Shown here piece by piece: positions 1 to 11,159 of a stretch of 64,000 nt of DNA. Origin of the DNA: Gemmatimonadaceae bacterium (GTDB lineage: Bacteria; Gemmatimonadota; Gemmatimonadetes; Gemmatimonadales; Gemmatimonadaceae); the NCBI GenBank assembly GCA_036496605.1, contig DASXKV010000029.1, forward strand, positions 62,001-126,000, read 5' to 3'. Both the position numbers and the translations under genes were made by a program. Numbering within the stretch: position 1 is the first letter of the stretch; each line of letters starts with the position of its first letter. The notes beneath the pieces are model-generated. The model was not told the DNA's origin. It saw only the letters and a program-made list of their open reading frames with translations, and did not search any database.

Positions 1-2165
<2,165 letters not shown>

Positions 2166-2210
2166 GCGCGGCGCTCGGGGCGGATTGGGGCCGCGTCAGT
2201 CACGATGGGC

Positions 2211-2239
2211 AATGTATTTGAGAGGGACGGGGGATGCAA
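2211..2239 (-). promoter_or_regulatory. candidate promoter of kdsB-pyrG
   Basis: On the minus strand, TTGCAT (2239-2234) and TACATT (2216-2211) are separated by 17 bp, resembling a sigma-70-type -35/-10 pair. The match is 3/6 for -35 and 4/6 for -10. It lies about 45 bp before the kdsB GTG, inside the 164-bp gap 2166-2329 that separates kdsB from the preceding outer-membrane gene. Nothing else recognisable is in that gap. Based on sequence resemblance only. Confidence 0.35.
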
Positions 2240-2329
2240 ATCCGCCTTGTCATTTGTTAGCGGCCAGCCACCAAGCAGGGGACGTTGGATACATCGGCCG
2301 CTACGCTCCCTCAGGACGACCGTGGTATC

Positions 2330-3832
2330 TCATCTCGCCATCGACAACCCAAATCCAAAATCCCACGTCCGCGTCGCGGGATCGACGACGCCATCGAATC
2401 GCAGAAAGCTCAGCGCGAGTCTCAATCCGAGATTCTGCTCGAACGACGGCAATCGGCCAACGCCGGCCGAGCCAATCATGTGCCGCAGTGTGATGCTTGG
2501 CGCGCCGACGATCGGGAGGTCAATCCAGGGAATCGGCGCGTAGTAATTGCTCTCGATGTAGACGAGCCGATCGCCGCCTAGCGAGAGGAGTGGCAGCGTC
2601 GTAATTGTTCCTGATCCACCGAGATAGCTCCAGCGCTGCGGCGGCGCGGTATCACCGAAGGTGTACACGACGTGTGTGCTGAGATAAAAGAATTGCGCGC
2701 CGAACGTCGGAAAGCGGACGACACCGTCGAGTGTGGACTGCAGAAAGCGGAGTGAGCCGACGTCGAACGCAGCGGCTTCATTCGTCAGATTGAACGACGT
2801 GCGCACGCCCTGCAACTGCCAGTCGAACAAGACGCCGAAGAGTACCGACTCGAGCGTCCCAGGAACGATTGGAGGATTTGGACGCAACATGTCGTCGGCG
2901 GCGCGTCGTCCAAAGAAGCTCCACGGCCCGCCGGTAGCGAATGAATCGGGTCGGATCGAGCGATCGCGCTCGGCGCGCAGACCGACGAACGGCGCGAGTT
3001 CCGTCATCGACGTCTCGAGGAGCCGATGCAGCGTCACCTCGCCGCGATCGCCACGATAGTAGTTGCGCGTGTCGAGACCCAGCCCCAACACCGCCGAGGA
3101 ATTCACGAGGTCTGTCCAGATCCAGTCGTCATTGCTGAGCGTCGTCCGTCCGAAGTACGCATGCACTCGTGTGCGCCGGTCGAATGCGAATTCACCGTCG
3201 AGCGATGGGTCGAAGGCGCCGATGTTCGAGCGGTACGTGACGATCGGATTGATCTCGAGGTAGCCGGTGTCGAGAGAGATTGTCGGTCCGAACGGCAGCG
3301 ACAGGCCGTCGGAGCGATCGTACCCAGGAATACGAACTCCATAAACTCCCGGCAGTGACAAGGGCGACGACGGGTGCTCGCGCACGAGCCGGTAATCGAG
3401 CAGGTAGCCCTCGCTCGTGCCGTTGGTGCGCGCATCGTAGGTGAAATCGCGATGGCTCTCCACGCCATTTCGCGTGATGGCCAGTCGCGATTCGTATACC
3501 GCGCCGCCCACGGCAATGACACGTCCGTCAACGACGGCGCCGGGGCGAAGGAAAGCGTCGCCGCCGACGACGATCACGTCGCCGTGCACGCGTCCTTCGA
3601 TCACGACGTCGCGATGGAGTACGACGACGGTTTGAGCGTACGCGGAATCGCGCGGCAAGATGGCCGGCGTAGCCGCGGGTCCAATGAGGCGATGTGGCGA
3701 CGCGAACATCTCGGCAAGCCGGTGTCCGAATGATCCCGGTCCCGCGTCACGGACGATGATCCGTTGAGCATCGAGCCGCGCAGCATTCATCGCGCCGGCG
3801 AAGAGCAGCAAGGGCGCGAGGCGTGCGTTCAA
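2330..3832 (-). CDS. Predicted outer-membrane beta-barrel protein with polymer-forming-like repeats
   Basis: This is not a family I can name. The 500-residue protein starts with a hydrophobic signal-peptide-like segment (about residues 1-22, ending AARLDAQ). Residues about 70-110 contain short valine/glycine repeats ([21 protein letters not shown] and similar) that resemble the right-handed beta-helix of bactofilin/polymer-forming proteins. The remainder alternates aromatic and polar residues ([31 protein letters not shown] at the end), as in outer-membrane barrels. The TTG start at 3832 overlaps the amidotransferase stop as TTGA, suggesting translational coupling. A later ATG at 3790 would cut into the signal peptide. 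Function unknown; a surface role is inference. Confidence 0.7.
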   Translation of the reverse strand: MNARLAPLLLFAGAMNAARLDAQRIIVRDAGPGSFGHRLAEMFASPHRLIGPAATPAILPRDSAYAQTVVVLHRDVVIEGRVHGDVIVVGGDAFLRPGAVVDGRVIAVGGAVYESRLAITRNGVESHRDFTYDARTNGTSEGYLLDYRLVREHPSSPLSLPGVYGVRIPGYDRSDGLSLPFGPTISLDTGYLEINPIVTYRSNIGAFDPSLDGEFAFDRRTRVHAYFGRTTLSNDDWIWTDLVNSSAVLGLGLDTRNYYRGDRGEVTLHRLLETSMTELAPFVGLRAERDRSIRPDSFATGGPWSFFGRRAADDMLRPNPPIVPGTLESVLFGVLFDWQLQGVRTSFNLTNEAAAFDVGSLRFLQSTLDGVVRFPTFGAQFFYLSTHVVYTFGDTAPPQRWSYLGGSGTITTLPLLSLGGDRLVYIESNYYAPIPWIDLPIVGAPSITLRHMIGSAGVGRLPSFEQNLGLRLALSFLRFDGVVDPATRTWDFGFGLSMAR

Positions 3833-4410
3833 TGTGACCGCGCGAGCTCTAGAAAATTCCTCAGTAGTGCTTTGCCATGTTGCGTCATTACTGACTCCGG
3901 GTGGAATTGAACGCCGTACACCGGATGTTCGCGGTGCCGAACGCCGTGAATTTCGTTTGCGTCGCCCGCTGCTCGGGCGACCACCTGAAGGGAGTCAGGA
4001 AGCGAAGTTCGTTCCACGACGAGAGAGTGGTAGCGCATCACCTCGAGCGGCGATGGCAGACCCGCAAACACTCCTGTCCCATCGTGCTCGACCTGCGAGG
4101 TTTTTCCATGCATAACGCGGTCGGCGCGCACGACGCGGCCGCCATATGCCTCTCCGATTGCCTGGTGTCCCAGACAGACGCCGAGAGTCGGGATGCTGCT
4201 TCCCCATCGCCGAATCGCCTCGACCGTGATCCCGGCCTGTGCGGGCGCGCACGGGCCTGGCGAGAGCACGATCGCCGAGGGATTCAGCGCGCCGATCTCG
4301 TCGACTGTGATGGCGTCGTTGCGGCGCACGTCTATCTCCGCTCCGAGTTCGCCGAGGTACTGGACGAGGTTGTACGTGAATGAGTCGTAGTTGTCGATGA
4401 CGAGCAGCAT
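3829..4410 (-). CDS. trpG/pabA: Anthranilate / aminodeoxychorismate synthase, glutamine amidotransferase subunit
   Basis: This subunit hydrolyses glutamine and passes ammonia to TrpE (tryptophan) or PabB (folate). The 193-residue length is normal. It shows NYDSFTYNL (residues 7-15), the nucleophile Cys79 in GVCLGHQ, and His170/Glu172 in FHPES, so the triad is complete. No trpE or pabB partner lies nearby. Sequence alone cannot separate TrpG from PabA, and many bacteria use one amphibolic subunit. It is followed by an outer-membrane protein gene with a 4-bp overlap, an odd pairing without obvious functional logic. Confidence 0.92.
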   Translation of the reverse strand: MLLVIDNYDSFTYNLVQYLGELGAEIDVRRNDAITVDEIGALNPSAIVLSPGPCAPAQAGITVEAIRRWGSSIPTLGVCLGHQAIGEAYGGRVVRADRVMHGKTSQVEHDGTGVFAGLPSPLEVMRYHSLVVERTSLPDSLQVVARAAGDANEIHGVRHREHPVYGVQFHPESVMTQHGKALLRNFLELARSH

Positions 4411-4449
4411 GATGCCGTTACCCTGTTAGCAACCGCGGTGCAATCACCG

Positions 4450-5391
4450 TCAGCCCCTCGGATGATATTGCTTGTGCACGGCCCTGAGATACTCGCGGTC
4501 CACGTGCGTGTAAATCTGAGTGGTGGAAATATCGGCGTGGCCGAGCATTTCCTGAACGGCGCGAAGATCTGCACCTCCCTCGAGCAAGTGCGTCGCGAAC
4601 GAGTGTCGTAGTGTGTGCGGAGAAACGTGCTTGGTGATCTGCGCCTTCTCGACGTGATGCCGCAGTATCTTCCAGGCGCCCATGCGCGTGAGGGGCCGGC
4701 CTCGCGCGTTGAGGATCAAGACGCCCTTCCCCTCACCTTTTTCGAGCCGCGGTCGCAGTTCACGCAAGTAAATCGCGACGGCACTGATTGCCGAACGGCC
4801 GATGGGGACGAGGCGCTCCTTACTTCCCTTTCCAAAAACGCGCACCAGGCCCTCTTCGAAGAGCACGTCACGTACGGCGAGCGTGATCCATTCGGAGACA
4901 CGCAGGCCAGCGCCATACGCCACCTCGAGCAGCGCGCGATCGCGAAATGTAAATGGCTCGTCGAGGCTCGGTGCGGAGAGCAGCCGTCCGACCTCATCGA
5001 CGCTCAACACATCGGGAAGTGAGCGCCACCTCTTCGGCGTCTCGAGGCGTTCACTGGGGTCGCGTACGACGAGACCGTCAGCCAACAGGAAACGGAAGTA
5101 CGTCCGGGCCGAGGACACATTGCGTCGTATCGACGCCGGGGCGAGTCCGAGATCCTTCAGGTGATACACGAACTCACGGAGCAACCGGCTCGAAATATCG
5201 GTAGGGACGCGCGCGCCTTTCGTTGTCGCATAAATCGCGAGGCGCTCGAGGTCGCGCCGATACGCCTCCGATGTGCGCGGCGAGGATCCCTGCTCCAGCG
5301 CGAGAAAGTCAGCGAATCGCTCGATGAAAAATGCTCGAGCGATGTTTGGATCGATCAGAGCTCGCTGATCTTTCTGCTGCGTGTCCGCCAT
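4450..5391 (-). CDS. xerD: Tyrosine recombinase XerD (XerC/D family)
   Basis: The protein is a site-specific recombinase, expected to resolve chromosome dimers at dif with a XerC partner. From the ATG at 5391 it has 313 residues. An N-terminal SAM-like core-binding domain spans about 20-110. The catalytic domain holds all six active-site positions: Arg164 (GLRVSE), Lys188 (FGKGSKERL), His259 and Arg262 (HTLRHSFATHLL), His285 (LGHADISTTQ) and Tyr294 (IYTHV). The start lies inside the end of the dedA gene (37-bp overlap); longer upstream starts add a low-complexity Arg-rich stretch and look wrong. Lack of mobile-element context favours housekeeping XerD over an integrase. XerC versus XerD is not settled. 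Confidence 0.9.
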   Translation of the reverse strand: MADTQQKDQRALIDPNIARAFFIERFADFLALEQGSSPRTSEAYRRDLERLAIYATTKGARVPTDISSRLLREFVYHLKDLGLAPASIRRNVSSARTYFRFLLADGLVVRDPSERLETPKRWRSLPDVLSVDEVGRLLSAPSLDEPFTFRDRALLEVAYGAGLRVSEWITLAVRDVLFEEGLVRVFGKGSKERLVPIGRSAISAVAIYLRELRPRLEKGEGKGVLILNARGRPLTRMGAWKILRHHVEKAQITKHVSPHTLRHSFATHLLEGGADLRAVQEMLGHADISTTQIYTHVDREYLRAVHKQYHPRG

Positions 5392-5966
5392 ATCACCGCG
5401 CCGACGAGGAGCACGACGGCGGCCATTATCGCGAGTATGCGCCCGTAATCGGTGATCAGGCGCTGGACGCGCGGCCAATTACCGCCGATGGTGAATCCAA
5501 GATAACTCACTGTGCCGTACCAGATCGCGGAGGCGGCGGCGATCGCGATTCCCGCGCGTACCGGCGGAACGCGCAGCGCGCCAGCGAAGGGCGGAACGAT
5601 CGCGCGTACACCTGGAATGAATCGGCTCGCAAAGAGCGCGGCGACGCCGTAGCGACCGTACAGGCGCTCGAGTCGAGACTCGGCCTGTGGCCCTCTCGCC
5701 CCGAGGAACCGTTGGTCGAAGCGCGCGGCGCCGTAACGCCGGCCGACGCCATACATGACCATGGCACTCGTCACGTTGCCTAACCACGTAGCGGCAAAGG
5801 CCGCGACCACACTCCCCCGACCGCGCGCGGCGAGAAAGCTGCCGAATGCGACGACGGTATCGGCCGGAATGGGTGGAAAAATATTCTCGATCGCCGCGAC
5901 GAGGGCGAGCGCAACGTAGAGTGTGCCGATCGGCACCGCGGTAAGCCACGCGATGAGCGAATCCAC
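5355..5966 (-). CDS. DedA family inner-membrane protein
   Basis: DedA/SNARE-associated (VTT domain) proteins are polytopic membrane proteins linked to lipid transport and membrane homeostasis. The 203-residue protein has several hydrophobic helices. It carries the family signature ENIFPPIPADTVVAFGSFLAARG (about residues 27-49) and the Gly-rich GVGRRYG and FIPGVRAIVPPFAG segments. The Arg in FIPGVRAIV matches the conserved Arg of the family. It sits between ispF and xerD with short spacing and overlaps the xerD start. The exact transported substrate cannot be told from sequence. Confidence 0.9.
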   Translation of the reverse strand: MDSLIAWLTAVPIGTLYVALALVAAIENIFPPIPADTVVAFGSFLAARGRGSVVAAFAATWLGNVTSAMVMYGVGRRYGAARFDQRFLGARGPQAESRLERLYGRYGVAALFASRFIPGVRAIVPPFAGALRVPPVRAGIAIAAASAIWYGTVSYLGFTIGGNWPRVQRLITDYGRILAIMAAVVLLVGAVIWRTRSRKISEL

Positions 5967-5969
5967 CGC

Positions 5970-6473
5970 TTACCGTTCTTGTTCGTTAGGTGCGAGACTC
6001 GCGACGGCGAGACAGGCGATCCCCTCGCCACGTCCGATCCACCCCATTCCTTCGTTCGTCTTTCCCTTGACGTTCACCGATGTCGACGGCACGCAGAGCA
6101 CGCGCGCCAGCGTGGCGCACATTGCATCACGATAGGGCGCGATGTGCGGCGCTTCGGCGACGACCGTGACGTCGACCTGCGACACGCTGTAGCCCGCGCC
6201 GCGAGCGCGGCCGACGGCGACGCTCAGCATCTCCAGCGAGTCGCGGCCGCGATTCGTCGGATCTCCATCAGAAAAGAGCTGGCCGATGTCGCCGGCGCCG
6301 ACGGCGCCGAGAATGGCATCAGTGACGGCATGAGCCACGGCGTCGCCGTCCGAGTGTCCAACGAGATGTCGATCGAATGCGATGTCGACGCCGCCGAGCT
6401 TGAGAGGTCCGCCGGCACCGAACCGATGTGAGTCGTAACCTAGTCCCACGCGGATGATAGTGGGGCCAATCAC
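5970..6473 (-). CDS. ispF: 2-C-methyl-D-erythritol 2,4-cyclodiphosphate synthase
   Basis: IspF forms the cyclic diphosphate intermediate of the MEP isoprenoid pathway. I chose the GTG at 6473 because it overlaps the mqnC stop as GTGA and leaves a 167-residue protein, the normal size. Metal ligands are visible: Asp14 and His16 in GYDSHRF, and His48 in the stretch after VGHSDGDAV. The C-terminal KTNEGMGWIGRGEG segment is also typical. ispD, which acts two steps earlier, lies far away at 53.8 kb rather than fused or adjacent. Confidence 0.95.
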   Translation of the reverse strand: MIGPTIIRVGLGYDSHRFGAGGPLKLGGVDIAFDRHLVGHSDGDAVAHAVTDAILGAVGAGDIGQLFSDGDPTNRGRDSLEMLSVAVGRARGAGYSVSQVDVTVVAEAPHIAPYRDAMCATLARVLCVPSTSVNVKGKTNEGMGWIGRGEGIACLAVASLAPNEQER

Positions 6474-7495
6474 GCGGCCGCGCTCGAGATGATTGAATAA
6501 TCCTGCCGACGACGAGCAGGAGTGAAGCCGGCGTCGCGAATCAGGCGCTGCATCTCGTCCGTTGTGGTTCGGTACGTCGTGTTCGCGGCGGAGACGACGT
6601 TCTCCTCGATCATCAACGATCCGAAATCGTTGCAACCAAAACGCAATGCAAGCTGACCGATCTTCATGCCCATCGTTACCCAGCTCGCCTGGAGATTCGG
6701 CACGTTGTCGAGGACGACACGCGCAATCGCCACGGTGCGGAGATAGTCGATGGCGTCGGTCTTGGGTTGGTTGCGCATCGACGGCGTATTCTCCGGCTGG
6801 AGCGGCCAGCAGATGAAGGCGGTGAAGCCACGGGTTCGCGACTGTACCTCGCGCACGCGTTGGAGATGCTCGAGGCGTTCGGCAAGCGTCTCGCCGATCC
6901 CGTACATCATCGTCACCGACGTTTTCATTCCCTCCTGATGGGCGAGCTCCATGATCTCGAGCCAGCGATCTGCCCCCGCCTTTTTCTTTGCCACGAGATC
7001 ACGAACGCGCTGAACAAGAATCTCTCCGCCGCCACCAGGAATGGAATCGAGCCCGGCTTTCATCAGCTCCCGAATGACGTCGCGTGCGTCCATGCGGAAT
7101 GTTTTCGCGAAGAAGTCGATCTCGGATGGGCTGAAGCCGTGAATGTGGATCGGATGAAACGTCTTGATGTACTTGAGCAGGTCCAGATACCACTCGAACG
7201 GGATATACGGATTGTGCCCGCCCTGCATCAGAATCTGAACGGCACCGAGCTCCTTCGCTTCGTCGATCTTCTTGCCGATGTCCTCATAGGAGAGCGTCCA
7301 GCCTTCCGTGTGCTTCGGCCGCCGATAGAACGCGCAGAAGCCGCAATCGGCGACGCAGACGTTGGTGTAGTTGATGTTCCGATCGACGATGAAGGTAACG
7401 ATGTCGCGCGGATGCTTCTCGCGCCTAACGCGATCCGCCTCGGCGCCAAGCTCGAGGAGCGGTGCGTTGGTGTAGAAGTCGAGAAGGTCCGACAT
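6470..7495 (-). CDS. mqnC: Cyclic dehypoxanthinyl futalosine synthase (radical SAM)
   Basis: MqnC catalyses the radical cyclisation of dehypoxanthine futalosine in the futalosine menaquinone pathway. The 341-residue protein has the standard radical-SAM CX3CX2C motif at Cys47, Cys51 and Cys54 (CVADCGFC). Other family features are GGHNP, HGFSPSEI and the Gly-rich SIPGGGGEIL. The ATG at 7495 follows a heptad-repeat gap after mqnA. Together with mqnA and mqnE nearby, it shows the organism makes menaquinone by the futalosine route. The hydrolase MqnB and MqnD are not in this window. Confidence 0.96.
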   Translation of the reverse strand: MSDLLDFYTNAPLLELGAEADRVRREKHPRDIVTFIVDRNINYTNVCVADCGFCAFYRRPKHTEGWTLSYEDIGKKIDEAKELGAVQILMQGGHNPYIPFEWYLDLLKYIKTFHPIHIHGFSPSEIDFFAKTFRMDARDVIRELMKAGLDSIPGGGGEILVQRVRDLVAKKKAGADRWLEIMELAHQEGMKTSVTMMYGIGETLAERLEHLQRVREVQSRTRGFTAFICWPLQPENTPSMRNQPKTDAIDYLRTVAIARVVLDNVPNLQASWVTMGMKIGQLALRFGCNDFGSLMIEENVVSAANTTYRTTTDEMQRLIRDAGFTPARRRQDYSIISSAAA

Positions 7496-7529
7496 GGGAC
7501 TTAGGGGCTAGGGATGAGGGCTCGAGCGC
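7496..7529. repeat. CTAG-type heptad repeat, mqnA-mqnC gap
   Basis: The gap between the mqnA stop (7537) and the mqnC start (7495) holds units in 7-bp register from 7502: TAGGGGC, TAGGGAT, GAGGGCT, CGAGCGC. The same kind of unit appears in three other gaps (15.7, 50.0 and 56.0 kb). The array is short and only loosely conserved, so chance cannot be excluded here in isolation. Confidence 0.5.
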
Positions 7530-7536
7530 ACCCGGA

Positions 7537-8403
7537 CTATGCTGCGGGAAGAAAAGCCAATGAGCCGTTGGGTACGCGGCCGGCGAGAACAAGTCGACGG
7601 AAGAACTCCGTCAAGCCGGCCAGGTGATGATACGAAAGTCCGTAATCCAGGCCGGATAGGTACTCGAGACAGCTGTGGTGATCGACACCGGTCGTTACAG
7701 AAGCCTGCTCCGCCAGCATCTCCAGATGACGCAGGCCCCAGTCACGTGACTCGATGAGCGTGGCGTGCACGCCTAACGCATCGGCGACCGGCGTCGTTCG
7801 CTGCGCAACCCACACTGCGAACACGAACGGGAGTCCCGTCCAGCGCTTCCACTGCTCGCCCAGATCGTAGGCGTGTTGATAGCCAGCCGGGACACGGCGA
7901 TGGGCGCGCAGGCGCGAGCCGAGCAGCAGCGCTGCGTCGCCGATGACGAGGCGTGCGTCGTGCTCGTCGTCACCGAAACGCTCGACGTCGATGATTTCCG
8001 CGTTCGCCGGCACGAACTGCGGCTGCACGTCCCATACGTGCTCGAACAACAGCTCGAGGAGTGCAACACTCGTCATCGAGCTGCGGCTCACGAGCACGCG
8101 ACGGCCGTCCAGCTCTTCAGCCGGCCGCTTGGAGAACAGCAGCACGCTGCGCACCGGTCCGTCGCATGAGATCGCGAGATCGGGGAGCAACACGTAACGC
8201 TTCGCTTCGCGCGCGTACTCGACGGCGGACACCACACTGACATCCAGCGCGCCCGCCGCCATCTGCAGATTGAGTTCCGTTGGCACGCCATCAACGAGCG
8301 TCGCCTCGAGGCGGACGGCGCCACGATCGACGGCACCGTAGACGGGATAGCAGTTGATGTATGGAATGCGACCAACGCGCAACCGGACGTTAGGCATCGT
8401 CAT
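7537..8403 (-). CDS. mqnA: Chorismate dehydratase
   Basis: MqnA converts chorismate to 3-[(1-carboxyvinyl)oxy]benzoate, the entry step of the futalosine menaquinone pathway. The protein has a periplasmic-binding-protein-like fold in its family. Here it opens with RVGRIPYINCYPVY and contains GVPTELN and SSMTSVALLELL, all characteristic. I chose the ATG at 8403, which leaves 288 residues and sits one base after the mqnE stop; an ATG at 8397 is equally possible. It is tightly linked to mqnE, which uses its product. Confidence 0.95.
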   Translation of the reverse strand: MTMPNVRLRVGRIPYINCYPVYGAVDRGAVRLEATLVDGVPTELNLQMAAGALDVSVVSAVEYAREAKRYVLLPDLAISCDGPVRSVLLFSKRPAEELDGRRVLVSRSSMTSVALLELLFEHVWDVQPQFVPANAEIIDVERFGDDEHDARLVIGDAALLLGSRLRAHRRVPAGYQHAYDLGEQWKRWTGLPFVFAVWVAQRTTPVADALGVHATLIESRDWGLRHLEMLAEQASVTTGVDHHSCLEYLSGLDYGLSYHHLAGLTEFFRRLVLAGRVPNGSLAFLPAA

Positions 8404-8404
8404 C

Positions 8405-9598
8405 CTATGCGGCGACTGGAGCGCCGGCATGCGGGGCGACGCCATCGGGCGACGGATCGCCGTCGAACGTGCGGAGGACGCGATAAAACGAATCACGCTC
8501 GACCGGCACCTTCCCAGCGCCACGAATGAGGCGCAGAATCGCGTCGAGCGTCATCGCCTGAGCGGTATGCGCACCCGCCTCGTGATAGATCTTCTCACGG
8601 ACCATGGTCCCCTCCATGTCGTTGACGCCGAAATGCAGTGACGTCTGCGAAATGAACGGAGTGACCATGACCCAATGGGTCTTCACGTGGTCGATGTTGT
8701 CGAGAAAGAGGCGGCCGACGGCGAGGTTCTTGAGGTCATCGAAGCCGCTCGTCGCCGTTCCCTCGCGATGCAACGCATGTCCGAGCTCGTTATTGTCCGG
8801 GTGGTACGCGAGCGGAATGTACGCAAGGAATCCGCCAGTCTCGTCCTGGAGGTCACGAAGCATGGCCAGGTGCGCTATGCGATCGGCGAAGGTTTCGACG
8901 TGGCCGTACAGCATCGTGCAGTTACTGCGGATGCCCAATTGATGTGCGACTCGGTGTACGTCGATCCATTCTTCACCCGCCAGTTTTTTGTCGGCAATCG
9001 TCGCCCGCACGCCCGCGCTGAAAACTTCAGCGCCGCCACCGGGCATCGTATCGAGCCCCGCCTCGCGCAGCGCGATGAGCGTTTCACGAATGCTCATCTT
9101 CTCGATACGTGCGATGTGTGCGATCTCGACGGCCGTGAGCGCCTTGATGTGCACGTGCGGGAAATTGGCCTTGAGCGCGCGGAACATTTCCGAGTAATAC
9201 GCGAGCCCGGCTTTCATATCGAGCCCACCGACGATATGAAACTCACGGGTCAGTGTGCTATTGGCGGTCGCCGCTTCTTCCAGCACCTGCTCCAGCGTAT
9301 AGCGATACGCGCCATCCTCCTTCGGCAGACGCGCATAGGAGCAGAACACGCACGTCCTGCGCAGCGTGCAGACATTCGTCGGATTGATGTGTTGGTTGGC
9401 GGCAAACAAAACGCGGTCGCCGTGCTTCGCACGGTTGACCGCGTTCGCCATCGCACCAATCGCGACGATATCGGGCGACGCGAAGAGCGCCACGCCGTCG
9501 TCGACCGTCAGCCGCTCGCCCGATTCGATCTTGTCGGCAATCCGGCCTAACGATTCATCGCCAATCAGCTTCCGGTCGAGCGGCACAGCGGCTGGCAT
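8405..9598 (-). CDS. mqnE: Aminofutalosine synthase (radical SAM), non-canonical cysteine spacing
   Basis: MqnE joins the MqnA product to SAM-derived adenosyl radical to make aminofutalosine. Length (397 residues from the ATG at 9598) and motifs NPTNVC, GGLDMKAGL, TMPGGGAEVF and AYIPLAYHPDN fit the family. The radical-SAM cysteines are Cys77, Cys83 and Cys86 in VCTLRRTCVFCSYAR, a CX5CX2C spacing instead of CX3CX2C. MqnC in the same cluster has the standard spacing. The start is 7 bp after the fabF stop, so menaquinone genes follow the fatty-acid genes in one transcript. Confidence 0.94.
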   Translation of the reverse strand: MPAAVPLDRKLIGDESLGRIADKIESGERLTVDDGVALFASPDIVAIGAMANAVNRAKHGDRVLFAANQHINPTNVCTLRRTCVFCSYARLPKEDGAYRYTLEQVLEEAATANSTLTREFHIVGGLDMKAGLAYYSEMFRALKANFPHVHIKALTAVEIAHIARIEKMSIRETLIALREAGLDTMPGGGAEVFSAGVRATIADKKLAGEEWIDVHRVAHQLGIRSNCTMLYGHVETFADRIAHLAMLRDLQDETGGFLAYIPLAYHPDNNELGHALHREGTATSGFDDLKNLAVGRLFLDNIDHVKTHWVMVTPFISQTSLHFGVNDMEGTMVREKIYHEAGAHTAQAMTLDAILRLIRGAGKVPVERDSFYRVLRTFDGDPSPDGVAPHAGAPVAA

Positions 9599-9605
9599 CG
9601 CGTCC

Positions 9606-10850
9606 TCAGCCTCGGAACCGCCGCACCGCCAACGTAACGTTGTGGCCGCCGAAGCCAAAGCTATTGCTCAGGGCGATCTCGACGTCGCGGCGCACGGCAC
9701 GGTTCGGCGTGTAGTTCAAATCGAGCTCCGGGTCCGGATGCTCATAGTTGATCGTCGGCGGTACGACGCAATCGCGCACCGCGAGTGTGCAGATGATGAA
9801 CTCCACCGCGCCGGCGGCCCCGAGCATGTGACCCGTCATCGATTTCGTCGAGCTGACGTTGATGTCCGGCGCGACATCACCGAAGACGGCCTTGATCGCC
9901 TTCGTCTCGTTGAGGTCATTGGCGGGCGTCGACGTGCCATGCGCGTTGATGTAGTCGATGTCCGTGGCTTCGAGGTTGGCGTCGGCCATCGCACGGCGCA
10001 TCGCACGCTGCGCGCCTTCGCCGTCCGGCGCCGGCGCAGTGAGATGATAGGCATCGCCAGTCGCACCATAGCCGACGATCTCGGCGTAGATGTGCGCGCC
10101 GCGCTTCTTCGCGTGCCCCAAGTCCTCGAGCACGACGACGCCCGCACCCTCCCCCATCACAAATCCGTCGCGCGTTTGATCGAAGGGCCGAGACGCCGTC
10201 TCCGGCGCGTCATTCCGCTCGGAGAGGGCTTTCATATTTGCGAATCCACCAATCGCCATCGGCGTCACCGTCGCTTCCGATCCGCCGGTGATGACGACGT
10301 CTGCGTCCCCATACTGGATCGTCCGGAAGGCATCGCCAATCGCGTGAGCGCTCGTGGCACACGCCGAAATCGTCGCGTAGTTTGGCCCCTTCGCGTTGTA
10401 TCGCATCGAGACGAGACCGGCCGCGATATCGGCGATGAACATCGGGATAAAGAACGGGCTGATCTTACTTGGCCCGCGCTCGCGGTAGATGTCGTGCTGC
10501 TCCTCGAAGCTCTTGAGACCACCAATCCCACTGCCGAGGATAACTCCAACACGGTCCGGGTCGTACATCCCGGGATCGGTGAGCCCGGCGTCTGCCATCG
10601 CCTGCGCCGAGCCGGCGAGCGCGTACTGCGCGTAGGCATCGGCGCGCTTTGCCTCCTTGCGATCCATGTACTGCAACGGGTCAAAGCCCTTCACCTCGCA
10701 CGCGAAGCGCACCGGGAATTTCGAGGGGTCGAACTTCGTGATCGGACCCGCCCCGGGAACGCCGTCGATGAGCGCACGCCAAGCCGCCGCCACGTCGTTG
10801 CCGACGGGCGTGATCGCCCCTAGGCCGGTGACGACGACCCGACGCTTCAT
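9606..10850 (-). CDS. fabF: Beta-ketoacyl-ACP synthase II
   Basis: FabF elongates acyl-ACP by condensation with malonyl-ACP in type II fatty-acid synthesis. The 414-residue protein has the complete Cys-His-His triad: Cys164 in SACATSAH, His303 in NAHGTSTPAND and His340 in SMTGHMLGAAG. The C-terminal NSFGFGGHN is also typical. Its ATG overlaps the acpP stop by one base (TGATG), so synthesis of enzyme and carrier is coupled. It ends the fab run and is followed 7 bp later by mqnE. Confidence 0.97.
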   Translation of the reverse strand: MKRRVVVTGLGAITPVGNDVAAAWRALIDGVPGAGPITKFDPSKFPVRFACEVKGFDPLQYMDRKEAKRADAYAQYALAGSAQAMADAGLTDPGMYDPDRVGVILGSGIGGLKSFEEQHDIYRERGPSKISPFFIPMFIADIAAGLVSMRYNAKGPNYATISACATSAHAIGDAFRTIQYGDADVVITGGSEATVTPMAIGGFANMKALSERNDAPETASRPFDQTRDGFVMGEGAGVVVLEDLGHAKKRGAHIYAEIVGYGATGDAYHLTAPAPDGEGAQRAMRRAMADANLEATDIDYINAHGTSTPANDLNETKAIKAVFGDVAPDINVSSTKSMTGHMLGAAGAVEFIICTLAVRDCVVPPTINYEHPDPELDLNYTPNRAVRRDVEIALSNSFGFGGHNVTLAVRRFRG

Positions 10851-11092
10851 CAGACCGCAACCTTGTCGTTGAGGTATTTGATCGCGTCGCCGACTGTCCG
10901 AAGCTTCTCGGCATCCTCGTCCGGGATGTCGATGTTGAACTCCTTCTCGAACTCCATCACCAGTTCCACGATGTCGAGGCTGTCCGCACCAAGGTCCTCG
11001 ATGAAGCTTGCGTCATCGGAGAGCTTCTCGCGTTCGACGCCGAGCTCCTTCTCGATGATGTCGCGGACTTTCTGCGCGTTGTTGTCGGCCAT
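10850..11092 (-). CDS. acpP: Acyl carrier protein
   Basis: ACP carries growing acyl chains on a phosphopantetheine arm. The 80-residue acidic protein has the attachment serine Ser38 in [15 protein letters not shown], the universal motif. A strong ribosome-binding site (GGGGAGGA on the minus strand) precedes the ATG, as expected for an abundant protein. The 67-bp space from the fabG stop is one of the larger gaps in the fab cluster and could hold a promoter, though I see no convincing one. It is one-base coupled to fabF. Confidence 0.98.
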   Translation of the reverse strand: MADNNAQKVRDIIEKELGVEREKLSDDASFIEDLGADSLDIVELVMEFEKEFNIDIPDEDAEKLRTVGDAIKYLNDKVAV

Positions 11093-11159
11093 GGGCGTGC
11101 GTCCTCCCCTCTGCGGTTGACGGTATTACGGGAAATCTACTGTGCCATGAAGGCGGATG

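Noticed and set aside
4450-5391. Tyrosine recombinase as sign of an integrated element
   Set aside because: No att-like repeats, tRNA or phage genes nearby, and the protein matches housekeeping XerD.
7496-7529. Telomere-like TTAGGG resemblance of the repeat
   Set aside because: The period is 7 bp and degenerate, internal to the chromosome; no evidence for an end structure.
9366-10823. Plus-strand open frame of 485 codons
   Set aside because: Antisense to mqnE and fabF, Arg-rich and without recognisable motifs; a shadow of real coding sequence.
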